Positions 35,414 through 48,700 of a DNA stretch of 64,000 nucleotides are shown here, one piece after another (within the stretch, counting starts at the first letter, position 1; each line of letters starts with the position of its first letter). The notes below the pieces were generated by a model. The model was given only the letters and a program-made list of their open reading frames with translations, made no database searches and was not told the DNA's origin. A program made the position numbers and the translations under genes. Source of the DNA: Pempheris klunzingeri. Its lineage: Eukaryota; Chordata; Actinopteri; Acropomatiformes; Pempheridae. The stretch spans positions 15,300,885-15,364,884 of the forward strand of contig NC_092029.1 in assembly GCF_042242105.1 (NCBI RefSeq), read 5' to 3'.

Positions 35414-35876
35414 GGACACTTATCTGTTTCATTAATTTTCCTTTCATTCAGTCTTGTGCACTTGTGCATCTGAATTTCTCGCTGTTGATCTTGCTGCATC
35501 TCCTCTCATCCTCTCATCCTTCGTGCCGAGGTGTGAGGAGATTTACATGCGAGACTGAATCCATCTAGAGGAGGGAGCCGGCAGCATCTCACTGATCTGC
35601 ATTGTCAACCTTATTGTTCCAGCTCCTCCAGACAAAGCAGCACGCATTTACACTTCAAACACATCAACAGAGGGAAACTAGATTAACAGCCACACTGCAA
35701 AATACATGCACAGATTTAGCATTCAAGTACAATAGCTGAACTAGAAATGGATATGCTTTTCAAGGCGCTCTGAGGGAAAGGTGAGAACTCAGCTTGGCTT
35801 TCATGAATGCAATGGGGGTGATGAGTTCTTTCCTTTTGATCTTGATATGTGTGAATCTTGGTCAGGCCACTTGGAT

Positions 35877-35903
35877 AAAAAAAAAAAAAAAAAAAAAAAA
35901 AAA
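35877..35903. repeat. Poly-A tract
   Basis: 27-base A run in intergenic sequence. Confidence 0.9.
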
Positions 35904-36585
35904 GACAGCAAGCAATGGTGCCATCTACGATTTGTATTCTTGAACAAAGACCAGCCGGGGTTGCTGGGTACAGAAAATTAGTCAGTTTTAGTAATAACTT
36001 CCACTGAAATGTTGATTTGAAGGTAGTTTTGACACCTGCTCTGTTAGTTTACAAGCCCTTCAGTTACTGCATCACAGCTTTCTCCATTTCACCGATTTCT
36101 TAAATGTTGTATAAACGAACAGCTTTTTCCGTAACCAGGGTAGGGGATTAGAGAAACCTCATTTCCCCAGGAAAACGCAGATTCCTTAACCATGTATGCA
36201 GGTAACCATTTTTTATTGGCTTTTTACATGTACACATGTGCATGGCAGGTGAAGTTACTGCAGAGCAAGTAGATTAGGAGAAATCATCGTTTCCCAAAGC
36301 GATGCTTCTTCCACATTTCTTAAAATCAGAGCTTTCTCTTATCAAACCACTGCAATGTACACTCAGAGCACTCTTGCTTAGTCACTTAATTTACACACTT
36401 CATTGGCTGAATATGCCATTAAATTAAATGATCACATCCCCAAGGTGGAAATAAGTCTTTCCACAAGCCACCTCCTGCAGAGCCGAATCTGTCGGGCTGC
36501 TTAAACATTTCATCCAAGAGCACATAACCACATATGGGCCCCCCCCCCCCACCCTGCCAGAACTGTCCACAGAAGAGGACTCTGC

Positions 36586-38507
36586 TCAGTCAGCGAGCCC
36601 AACCATCCTCCTGCTTATGTCCCACAGTTTCTTGGCTGCCTGGTCATCTGTAGCTTTGGCCATCAGCTCCTCCTCCTCACAGTTAGCGAAACACTTCCCC
36701 GACACTCCCTCCACCTCAGGGGAGCAGGCCAGATAGAGAGGAGTCTGGGCCCCCTCCAGTGGACTCTTGAAAAAGACCAGTGAGGCAAGGTGGAACAGCG
36801 GCTTTGCCAGGAAGGGGATTTGTACGTGCCTGCCTAGGCCGGTCCTCACGATGCCCGGGGTGAGAGCGTTGACCGTGACCCCCGTTCCCTCCAGCTGGCG
36901 CGCCAGTTCGAGCGTAAACAGCAGGTTGGCCAGCTTGCTCTGACTGTAGCAGAAAGCCTTATTGTAGTTATTTTCACTATTCAAGTCATCGAAGTTGATG
37001 TGGCCGTATTTGTACAGCTTGGAGGAAACCACGACGATGCGGCTGGGAGACGAGGTCTTCAGGAGGTCCAGCAGGAGGTGAGTGAGGAGGAAGTGACCCA
37101 GGTGATTCACACCGAGCTGCATCTCAAATCCATCCTCTGTCTTGGTGTAGGGACACTGGTAGACACCTGCATTGTTGATGAGCACGTCAATCTTGGATTC
37201 CTCCTAGAGGGTCAGAGAAATTTAAATCAGTTAAGACTCCACACTTTCAACTTAATATCACATTAAAGACTAATGCACTGTTTGTATTTTATGTGTTTTA
37301 AACATTTAATGACAGATCTTCACAGTGTACCTGCTTTTATTACAGCAATGATTCATTCCTTTGGGGAAAAAGTGAGGTCTTACAAGAGACACCCAGTGGT
37401 TATAAGTGGTAAATGTTGTCTCATGGCAAAGGAAAACATTGGGTGTATGTGTGTAGCATTGATGCTAGTAAGTTCAGTATGGAATAATATGCTATTATGA
37501 TTATATATTCATCATGAAAAGAGCTAGACATTAATATATTTGTTGAGTGTAAAGCTGCAACGGTTAGTCCATCAATCCATAAATAGATCAACTATATTGA
37601 TTCATCTTTTAAGTGTATTTTTAAGACAATAGGTCAAATATCTGAAGGTTTCAGATTCCCAGATGTAAGAATGTGCTGCTTTTACATCATAGTAATGTAT
37701 ATATTTATGGGTTTTGGACCGTTTTTTGGAAAAGATAGACATTTAAACACGATACGTTGGACTTTGGGATGAGATTTCACTGTGTTCTAGTGTTTTACAC
37801 ACAAAGAGGATTAATCAAAGTGTAGAACCGGCAGAATAATCAACAATAAAATATACAGTCTGACTTACTACTGAATAAAGCCTTCAAAGTCTTAATTGAC
37901 ATGTTACAAAAAAAGATTCCCATATCAATATTCAGCCAAACTTTCTAGCTAGTGGATGCTGCCAGACTTCTACATGCTGGCAATAATCTGACAGGTGATC
38001 AGCCTAAAGTTCAGCACCACGGACAGTCACCTGGCAGATCAGATACAGTAGCTGTGCTGTGGACCTGACAACAGCTGGAATGAACCAGACACCAAATAAA
38101 GTGTTCATTCAGCAGGCCTATTTTCTCACACCTGCTTTCCCATTTCAACTTACCTCATTGATTTCCACGCAAAATTGTCTGACTGATGTAAGAGACGCCA
38201 GGTCCAGGTGTTTGATGACCACCTCCCCCTGTTCTGGTCCCGCTTGTTTCTTGATGTCCTCAGCTGCCTCCGCGGCGCTCCGCAGGTCTCTACAGGCCAT
38301 GATGACCCGGGCATGGAGCTTCAGCAGCTCCCCGGCCAGGGCCTTCCCTATCCCGCTGTTAGCCCCGGTGACGATGACCGTCTTTCCTCGCATGGTGTCG
38401 GGCGAATAGCGGAGCAGCTCCACAGGTTTCTGCCGAGGGAACAAGCGTCGCATAAGGAGCAGCACCCCACCGCCGACAACAGCGGCTATCAGCACCGCAG
38501 TGGACAT
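36586..38507 (-). CDS. rdh14: Retinol dehydrogenase 14 (short-chain dehydrogenase)
   Basis: Membrane-associated SDR oxidoreductase; the family interconverts retinol and retinal with NADP(H). Two exons on the minus strand: 38507-38154 (M1-E118) and 37203-36586, joined at GAG|GTAAGT and ctctag|GAG in phase 0, giving 323 aa (human about 336). Residues 4-18 are a hydrophobic N-terminal anchor followed by RR. Rossmann dinucleotide motif TGANSGIG at 47-54, NNAG at 128-131, catalytic Ser at 178/179, and Tyr204/Lys208 in YSQSK. FQ/[15 protein letters not shown] and [18 protein letters not shown] are characteristic of RDH14 rather than RDH11-13. A minus-strand AATAAA at 36217-36212 gives a 3' UTR of about 0.4 kb. 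All catalytic residues are present. Confidence 0.95.
37204..38153 (-). other. rdh14 intron
   Basis: A single AT-rich intron of about 950 bp. Nothing recognisable inside. Confidence 0.85.
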
Positions 38508-39702
38508 GAAAGCACCGGCAGCAGGTCAGCAGGGACAAGTTCTCCGGGTGCCGCGGAGTGTTATGTGTTCAAGTTACAAAAGCACCCCGGAAACACTTCC
38601 TACGCAAGTGTGTAAACTTTACGTTACACTTGACATTGTTGGCATTGTATATTATGAAGTTAATATTTTTACATACCAACGCATGAGCTAACGAAGCCAA
38701 CGGCGTGAAGGCAAACAAACAGGCACACAGACAAACAGGCCAAAGGTCGCAGCGCAGCAGTGTTGCTAAAGCTAGCAGGCTAACTATGCTAGCAAGGCTA
38801 GCTGCAACTACTTCCGGGGTGTACTTGTAACCGAACCATATTACACGTTTTACTAAATGCAACGTTACACCAGTTTTAAAACGTCCTGCCCGTCGAAGTC
38901 ATAATAAATGGTTTTATGTTTAAAAGGATAAAGTATCGGGGTTATTCAGATAGCCACCTTTTAAGCATGTATACTGCAAACTAGAATGATTCATTTTCTT
39001 CTCAGAAATAATGTCTTTCCACAGCTAGTCTGGTTTACTACTTTGTGTGCTATTATTAGCCACTAGGTGGCGCTGTAGGAACATAAAACAAGGGCAGCAG
39101 GCCAAAAGCCCTTTTAAAAATGTTTGTCTGCACAGCATGAGGTCACTGTCAGTTATTAGATACATTAGTGGTGAAGGAAAACGGCCCACAGGAAGATTAC
39201 AGTACATCTGTTTTTTATAAGTGTGATCTGACACATCAGCTAGTCCGGCAACTCACTCAATGAATTCAGACTAGTCACTCTTCTCAGCCTGAAGACTCCT
39301 GGTCAGATGGAGCTGATGTTGTCACCTTGTTAACAAACTGCCTTATAGATCATGTTTATCATTATATATGTCTTCATATGTTATTAGAGCACATTGGCGG
39401 TGGTTTTCTATTGTGTAACTGCTCTTCTGTATGTTTTCCTTCTCCAGTGACAATGATAGATAATGATACACATTCTCTAAGTTTTTGCGGACTGTTAGTT
39501 GCATGTTAGTTCACTTCCTCTTAGCTCGCCGTGTTTCCAGTTGAGTAATACCCACCGTTTATTTCAGGCTTTCGCTTCAGTTCCTGTTGCCTGATGGCAG
39601 AGACGCAGAGTTGAGAGTGGAGGGTGTGTGATCTATAGTCCGTCCTACCACACAATTTTACTCATTATCTCCTGCGGAACTAAAAAAACCTCCCTGGTCT
39701 AA
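38508..39702. other. Intergenic region, divergent promoters of rdh14 and the cytokine receptor
   Basis: rdh14 reads left and the receptor reads right, so about 1.2 kb holds both promoters. The rdh14-proximal part is GC/CpG-richer. A sequence fitting the CTCF core consensus occurs at 39060-39073. No ORF is supported. Confidence 0.6.
39060..39073 (+). promoter_or_regulatory. CTCF-like motif
   Basis: CCACTAGGTGGCGC fits the vertebrate CTCF core CCASYAGRKGGCRS at every position. It sits between divergently transcribed rdh14 and the cytokine receptor, a typical insulator location. Binding is inferred from motif only; related motifs also occur in some repeats. Confidence 0.5.
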
Positions 39703-39735
39703 ATGTATTTTGTCTTCGGTAATGGGATCAAAGAA

Positions 39736-42700
39736 ATGTTTGTCTTCCTACCTCTGGTCATCCTGTGTGTGATCCCCTCCGTTTGTGAAGGTGAGTAAAT
39801 CTCTTGTGTTTCACATTTCTTGTGGTGTTAAAATGTAGAACTGCTGACAGGTCAGATACATGTTTGGGACTTTTGGGAAATGCTTGCTTTGTTTTGGTTT
39901 CATAACAGTGTTCACTATGGTTAATAGGAGATAGTAAAAAAAAGGGGACCAATTATTTTAAAATGTTTTGAATTTGCTGTAATAATAATGATATAAGAAA
40001 AATCCCCCAAAATCAGCATTTTAAATGATCGTTTACAGTTATAGATGAGCCCTGCAGCGTACTTTTTTTATTTCTTCCCTTTAGTTATTTTGTAGATGAA
40101 GACTTCTTATTCTCATATTAAGACAGATACTGATCTAACAGTAGGCAACAGTAAATGTTTTATTGTCTAACAAAACTAAGAGATATGAAATTAAAGTAGG
40201 CTCTTTGTGCTTTATTTTACTGCTAATGCTTTCATTTTCACACAAAAAAGCACTTTTTTAAAAAAAATTCAAAGTCAAACAAGCTGTGAGAAATATCTGA
40301 GGGTCAAATGCCAATGACCGCTGCATGCTGGAGCTCAACATCAGCTGCAGATGTTTTCACAAGTCATTTTCATCCAAATAAAAAGCCCACACAGATCAAA
40401 TGGGACAACACCATTTGAAAACCCGTTCGTCGAGCTAAAAGCTTTATGGATCATCAGCACAGTCATACAGTATAAGTCAAGTGCAAACTGCGCTGGCTGT
40501 GCAGTGTAAAGCCTCGTTAATTCTGTGTTCCTGTCACATGTCGTGAAACAGTTCCTGAGCTATTTAGGGTCTAGGGGCATCAAAAAGTGTGGGGAAAGCC
40601 ACGGAGGTGAGACACAGGTCCAAGCATTAGTAGAGAAACTTGCTGCAAACCACATGTGGACATATGCTGTGCTTGTTTCAAACAAAACTATTCTGTCATG
40701 GAATAGAGAGAGCCCACCCTATAAGCAGCAGGGTCAATTACACTCTGGTATTGGATGACTTCAAGTTCTATCAAGTGTGCCACAAGACGCTTGACCTCTG
40801 CTATCAAAACAAATATAGAAGTACAATAAGAACACTATAGAAATAGAACTAGAAAGGGGAGGATCAAAAATACAGGGTAGATATGTATATACAAGACAAA
40901 GTACACAAGCATAATGGTGCAAAATGGTGATTTGGTGAGAGGAGGAATGGACGACTTTCATTATGTTCAGCTTTCAGTAGTTGTGGGTCTCTAGCCAAAC
41001 TCTAAACTGCTAATAAATCCATCTGCTGTTGATTTCTAGTCTAATAACACTAATAAAGCTTCTAACCAGTTATTTCTATACACATAAGAATAAGGAGCAT
41101 TGAATTGTGTGAGTTGAGGGAGTCAATGAGTTACCTGACAGCCTGTTTGACCCCATGTTGACTCCTTATTGGTTCCTTTGTAAAAAAGAAAGTTTGTGTT
41201 AACATGAACTTGAACTACAAACCGAACTTACAGGTGTGAAAGCACCCAAAGGTTCTTCTGAACGTCTGGATGAAAAAATATTCTGTTTTTCTGGAGGATA
41301 AAAGAAGATTTTTAACCTGTTTCCCTACTTGCCTACTTTTTCTGTTGTATTTTCAAACAGAATAAGAGCATTTCGACTGTTTTCAGCCATCTTTTTCATG
41401 ATTATTTTGGTGACGCAAAGGTTATGGTAATTCACAACAGGCACCAGTAAGAGTGGTTATTGAAGCTACATAGTATTATAATGGGCTCTGCTTTACTGTC
41501 AGAGCTGTAATAAAATTTCTTGTGGTGCTAATGTACTGCTAATGGAAACAGAAGTGTTCCTGTCGTTGCTTCATGTGGAAAGCATTCCACCTCCAACTGT
41601 TTGTGAAGCAGCAACAGGATGTGTTGCGTCATCAAGGTTAGTGACCTGCTCCTAACTGTGTTTGATAAAAAAAAAAAAAAAACATGAAGATGGTCTACGT
41701 GGAGATTTGGACATTTTTTGGCACTTAATTATTGAAGGCACAAAGTGTCGGATATGGCAAGGGCAGAGTGGAAGAATCACAAGTGAACTAAGCAGTCTAA
41801 AAAATAAAAACTTTATAAAAGTATTACTTATAAAAAGAAAGGAAAATAGAGAAGATGTTGTGTCAGTTTATAATATTTAGAAATACTGACACACACCACA
41901 AAAATGCCCCTCTGACACCACTAAAGTTGAGAATTTCTAGAAAATTTCCTTTTGAAAATGTTCCAAAGGATATTGAGCTCGGTAATGTGAGGAATTTAGA
42001 AGATTTTGCTTTATTTCAGTATAAAGACCTTTTAATAGTGCACAAAAAAGCAATTCTAGGCCTTATGCCATGTTTAGGTGAAGAGCATAACCATCTAATT
42101 GAATTTGAACCATGCACTGCATTCAACATAATTTGCCCACTATTAAATGGGAAAAATTGCATGCACAGTGCATTCTGCCTTCACACGTGCAGTCCACACT
42201 ACTGCCAACTCTTCAGAGCTACACGACTATGTGCTTTCTAAGTTTGGAGTTTATATTTTAGATAATATTTCAGTTGACCAGCAGGTAATAGCTTAATGCA
42301 AAGCTAACTAGCTGTTGCCATGTGGGACGTAGCTGCACTGAGCATGCCTCCTCAGGAGTTAATAATCTTTTAACACTGACTCTTTATGTTAAAACATTTC
42401 TCTTATAAATTAGTTGTTCACTTTAACCTCATGGCACATTTCACATTGTATGTATTTGACAAATTAATTGGTAATTATCTTCAAAAAAGTTCGGTTCATG
42501 AACAAATCTTCATGGCATTAACTATTTATGTGTATGTGGCGTTACATTAGTGCTTTTAACTAGTTTTTTGTTTTTGGAGGGGGGACATAGAGAATGTCTT
42601 TTAGTTGTTGTTCAAGGACAGTTCAATACAATGTTAAATGAGTCAACTCATTTAATTTAATTTCAGTTCAACTAAAATGTTTCTTTTTTATTTCTATTTG

Positions 42701-45700
42701 CAGGGTTTTTAATTTAGTCAGCTTATAATATGGTAAAAGGTGTCTTTCTATCTACATGTGAGGTCGACACTGTAAATACGGACTGAGCAAATTACTCCTT
42801 TATTTCCATTTTATTCCCATTATTTCCCATAAACCCCTCCTGTAAACCACAAGTAGACCACTACTACTAATGTAATATTTGTGAGGAATAGTTAACCATG
42901 TTGGGTAACCTAGTAATCCTTACTAGTTCCCAGTCTTTGTGCAAAACAAAGTTAACCAGCTGCTGTTATCCAGTCACACATTTGCCAGACAGACTCAAGA
43001 ATCAGTCCTCTTACAGAACCCTGGGTAAGAAAGCAAATAAGTAATGGTCTGTTAATAATAGTGGAATTTAATGTACATTTGGATCATTTCCTGCAGGCCT
43101 GCACGAAAGCGCCTTCAGCGTTGTCCCAAAAGATCAGTACATTGAAGTGGGATCCGATACCGAGATATTGTGCCAGACCTCATACGTCCATGGCAAAGTC
43201 TTCTGGACACTGAACAACAGACTGATAGATGACAGCCTGTCATACGCCATCAACTCCTCACACACAGTCCTGTCACTGAGGAACTTCACTCACCACAGCG
43301 CCACGATACAATGCCACAGCGCGGATACTCACCAAGTCATCGGAGGCACCATCATCAGAACGTACTGTAAGAAGTAATTTTGGTAGTTATATTCCAGTAG
43401 TGAATGTGGATGTGGATACCTGCAATCACATGAAATAAATTACATTGCTGGCATGCTTTCTTTTTTTTATGCAGCAAAACCCAGAAAAATATCATGCATA
43501 TTGTATTATATTAACCAAGATGAGCGTGGTTTACCACATCGGTTCACGTGCAGCTGGGAGCATCAGATTCATCCCTTATTGGAAATAAACTACACTGTTC
43601 TGTGGTGGGTTTCATATTTCCTTCCTCAGTGTAAGAACAATTCTTTGTCTCGTTGATTTATGGAATTAATATAAAACATGTTTATTTTTCAGTGGCTCTT
43701 ACCCTCAACAGAGTGAAATCTGCAACTCACGTATAACAACATGCACAACCAATTATGAAGATCTGCCTAAAGATAAAATTAATATTATTAAGAATTCCAC
43801 TGTTGTTGTGAGAGCGAAAACTGCTGCTTGGGAAGCTTACTCCGCCCCTTATGAGTTTGACCCACATCACATATGTAAGTAACATGAAGTACATTTCTGT
43901 CTCTCCGGGTTTTAATGTTGCACATTTCTGCATTTTGATCTGCCGTCACGATCATGTTTCCTCAGTGAAAATAATCCGTCCGGTGTTAAACTTAACTGCC
44001 TTTTCTGACCATCGATTGGTTCAGTGGACCCGGTCACCTACCTCAAGAAAGTGTCACTGTCAAGTCAAATACAGCAAGGTGTGTACAGTTATTTTGGGTT
44101 TAATTACCTTAAACAACGGATTTTGGCTGATTTAGTGGAATCCATGTTTGTTTGGTTTTCAGAGGCTACATTATTTATTATTTAGTGCCAAGTGGGATAT
44201 GTTGAAGTTTTTAGAAAAATCTGACTCTTTCAAATGGAATTCATGACTTGGATGTTCCCCTGAAGGCTGTTTACAAATCGAAAAATCATAATTGGCTGCC
44301 GGTAATAACGATCTGAGCAACAAGTTATGAATGTCACAGTTTACTGATCTTTGTTGCTCCTAATGAAAATAAAAACGGTGTAAAATCAAGTACAGCTGTT
44401 TTTGCTCTGCCTTTGTTTTCTGCATTTCGCCTTCATGGCTGATTCCATGACCTTTCTGTTCTAGGCTGTAAATGACAGAACTCTAGAGGTAAGACACACA
44501 TGTTTCTGTTCTGTGAAGTTTGTTTAAAATCTGCCTTAATAGATAAGCTTAACTTTGGATAGTGGTTAAACATCATGTAAGCATATCTGGACCCTCTGGA
44601 CCCTGGAATTTCAAGGAAAGTTTCTGACTGAAATGTGTTTGTTTTTTCCTAGTGGGTTCTCAATAAGACTCTAAACCCTCATGAACAAGGGAATGTGACC
44701 ATTGAAAAAGTGGAATCCTGTAGTAACTACAGATTTGCAGTCCGCTGTGCTTTAGACAAGGCCCCTTGGAGCGACTGGAGCCTGGAGAAGACAGTTCTGA
44801 CCAGACTAAATAGTAAGAACAACGTGAAAACTGCACATGTCAGCATCAGAGCTGATAAAAGAGGTTTAAAAAGTTTGTCATCTGATTTTTAATTCATCTT
44901 ACATTACTAGTACTGAGTTTTTGCATTTTAGTTGTAATATTTAAGGCCTGTAAATGAAATATGACTGTGCCTTGGCTACACTTGGCAACACTAAGACAAT
45001 GATTTTGCACCACTGTGGTTTCCTTGAAGTAGGTTTTGCTTAAATTTCAGACCAAATATGACAATTTCTCTCCATTTCAGACTGATTTTGTACTTTGAAG
45101 CACTGAATAAGTACAGATTGCAATTCTTCTTTGTTAGCACTTGGGGTTTATCATCTTTATAATTTGAGTGTGATTCACTGAGGTTCAGGGATGACTAACA
45201 GGGATCAATAAATGATTAATAAATAAAGTTAGATAGTTTGCTGTGGGCATATTGCCAAGAAAATACCCTGAAATCATTACTTACAAAGGGAGCCACACAA
45301 CAAGTTTTGCGGCTTCTTGTGTAAGATATTATTTCTAAAAATGCTACTACGTTTACTAAACTAGACACAGACCCTGTCGGGAATAGCCAGATTTATTTAT
45401 CTCTTATGTTTGCCTATTACTGAGGAAGAGAAAGACAGCTCATGTTTGTATTCACTTCTGTGTTGTCTTATTTGACCAATATTTATTTAGTAATACACTA
45501 ATATTTATTTGCAAAATGATAGTATTATTAGTATTATTACACAAAATGGAAGAGCGAAGTTCAGAAACAGTAGTGCTTGCTCTGTGAGGGTAGAAAGAAC
45601 AGGTTGGGCTACTGAAATCTGACACATTTGAGTTGCAGGTTGGGACTTGAATGGAAATGTAATAAGAAATGCCTAATACAAAGTTAGAAAGATAACAGAT

Positions 45701-48700
45701 GATTCCAAGCCTGGAGACACTGCCACAGGTTTTCACAGGACTAGAATTGTGGAAAACCAGAAACAAACCCTGACAAATATCACCCATCACCCCACAATTG
45801 TTTTCCAGCTGTTACTATGAGCTTAAGGCTTCTGGTCCTGTTCTCTCCAAAACTGTTTATTTAACTGGTCACGTTGCCGTGTCGCATTTCTTTGTGTGTA
45901 TTCCAGTGCGATAGTTCTGAACATGTTTGAACGCTTCACAGAGAGCGACGTCCAGCTGCGCCTGTGGAGAACGGTCTCTGAACTGGAGAAAAATGGAGTC
46001 AGGAGAGTCCGTGTCATGTGGACAGTACGGAAGCCTCTCATCACTGCCTTCACATATTTTTAAAAATCGCTGCCTTCATTTCCAAACTCATAATGTAACT
46101 TTACAATATGCATTTCTCAGGAGGAAATGTATATTACTTTTTGATCTTAAGTGCTTCAAACTGTCTACGCAGGAGCTTCATTCAACATGTCCAGACACTT
46201 TAACCTACGTGATCAAACAGGCTCCCTACAAGGAAGACATGACTGGAGTAGATTATACGGATACTCGATGTGGCCATTCAACTTGTGATGTGGATGTGAA
46301 CCAAGATGCACACGTAATAAATCTCAGAGTCTTCAATAATGAAGCCCTGTTTGCAGAGGACTCTGTTTATGTTCCAGCCATCGGAGAAAGTGAGTTCTAA
46401 TGTTATCGATTTTGCTTTTTTAATGGGTTACCAGAATTTGTGGATCATATTGCTTCTTTTTAATGGAGTGATGCTTTGCCCTGATGCACATTAGTTGTTT
46501 GCCATCAAGTAATTAGCTTCTTGTCACTTGATCTCACTTGGCAGGCCTTCCTCAAGTTACAGGCATCCAGGCCTCAACCCGTGAAGGTGTTATTCTGGTC
46601 AGCTGGAAGGCTCCTGTTGAGCCTGTCAGCGGTTACATGGTTGACTGCACCCACAATGGAAATCAATACTACTGGAAGGAGAGCAAGTACACTAACATAA
46701 CACTGTTTGGTAAGTTAGAGAACAGGCATGAAATGATTGATGGATGTAAAATACACACTTTGTGGGCGTTAACAATAAAACATGGAATGAGCCTTAGAGA
46801 ATCAAACCCATGCTGACTTGAAGAACTAGGACTTGTTTGGGCATCAGAATAATTGCCGCGTTATTCTCACTGTCTGGGTGTGGTAAATAATGGATACAGC
46901 CACCGTAAACAACTGTTAAAAGCAGCTCTGTAATGCATCAGGTCAGAGAGATCTTATTATTTAGAAAGTGGAATTTTGGAGAACTGTGATTCATCTTTCG
47001 CAGAGATGAGCAATACTAACGTCAGCATGTTCACACGCTCCACATTAACATGTTTAATTTAGCAGTGTAATATTTGCTAAGTTCACCATCTTAGTTTAGC
47101 ATGAAAGCATGCTACCATTGGCTAATTAAAACATTGACCTGATGATGGCACCACATGAAGAGACATTTTTGTTCATTGTGAACTGCTGTCAGTGTTTATG
47201 TCCCCCATTTCCTGCCATTTCTCAACTAAAATAGAGTCATGAAGGTAATGAGGTAATAAAGGCACAGATGCCCCCAAGAAAGAAACCAGAAATGTCAAAC
47301 TTATGGTGGCACTGGTGGAAAATTTAAGGGATCACCAAAGTCAGTAGGCTTCGTCCTCTGGGGAGCATGAATGTCCCTACAAAATGCCATCACCATCCAT
47401 TCAAAAGTTTTTTAGATATTTCAGTCTGGACCAAAGTGGTGAACTGGTCCACTGAAGTGGTCACTTTAATTTTAGGGTTGGCATGCTAAAGCTAATCTAT
47501 GACTTTTATGTGGTTATTGCCACTTAACTCTCATACCAGTCTTCCCTTCCTTACAGACCTCCTGGATAAGAGGCCCTACAATATAACAGTAACTCCCCTC
47601 TTTGATGACAAAACAGGTCATGGCGCACAAGCCCTTCACATCTGCTCCAGAGTGGGAGGTACATCATTCAGATTTTTTTTTTTTTTTTGGAATTGTGTAA
47701 AAATATTTTTTGTGTTGCACGTGTCTGATTTTGAAAACACCGGTCCCTACAGATCCAGGAAATGTCTCTATCAGTATTCAGGCCTATGACAAAAGTGCCT
47801 TAGTGAGCCTGAGTGTGTCACAAGAAGCGTGCAGCGGTGCAGTTGTCAACTACACCATCTTCTACAGCACTCAGAGAGGACCACAGCTGAGTAGGTCTAC
47901 CACAGACTTGTGTGGAATTTGCAAATGAACTGAAGGTATTTGTGTCGTCTAACCTTTTGTGCCATTTCTGCCATGTTTTTCTTCAAGATGTCACTGTAGA
48001 TAGCACGACTCGGGACTCCTATTTGACAGATCTGAAGCCAGACACTGAATACAGCATCTACGTCAAGGCCACCGCTCTCACCGGAACTACCAAAAGCAGT
48101 GAAAGGCATTTTAAAACCAAAATATTTGGTGAGTATACCCAGTCTACTTCACACACGTCTCCCACTGATGGCTCCATAGGATTTTATGTTGCACGGGACA
48201 ACACCCCCTGCTGTGGCACCATCCGAACATAACAGTGACAATGTCGAGATTCCTTAACAAGAGAGCTCCACCACATGATGGAGCATCACGCTGAACGCCA
48301 GAGGAATATCCCCTCTGGTGATTAGGATTATTTCCTTTGAGATTATTTTACAAGATAAATACACATTCTCCCTCATACAAACAAAAAGTTACATTCATAA
48401 GCAAATTACCCAGTAGCTTAAAGTGGCTAATGTTAGCATGCTTCAGATAGATTCTGCTATGTAATCGATATTATCGAGCCAATTCACCAATTTTATAACT
48501 AGTGTCTTCTGTTACATTATCATTTACCATTATATCGTACTGGAATTGGAACTGGCTACAGAACACCGCAGGGCCATGAGGGAGGGATGATAACTGAAAT
48601 GTACAAATGTACAAATTACATGGCAGTTTTTGTAATTAGTCACATAATCCATTTTATTTAAAAAAAAAAAAAAAAAAGATGTATGCAATCTAATCTGAAG

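Larger units (their letters stand above)
33976..36195. other. Intergenic region between convergent begain and rdh14
   Basis: Contains a palindromic MITE (34547-34741), a tRNA-like SINE scrap (34951-34998), TA/TAGA and poly-A tracts, and otherwise AT-rich unique-looking sequence. No gene supported. Confidence 0.6.

Noticed and set aside
39703..39735. Upstream in-frame ATG of the receptor
   Set aside because: It would add 11 polar residues before the signal peptide; the ATG at 39736 gives a normal leader and is preferred.
41855..42241. 128-codon ORF in receptor intron 1
   Set aside because: No recognisable domain, AT-rich, and no splice sites placing it in the receptor frame.
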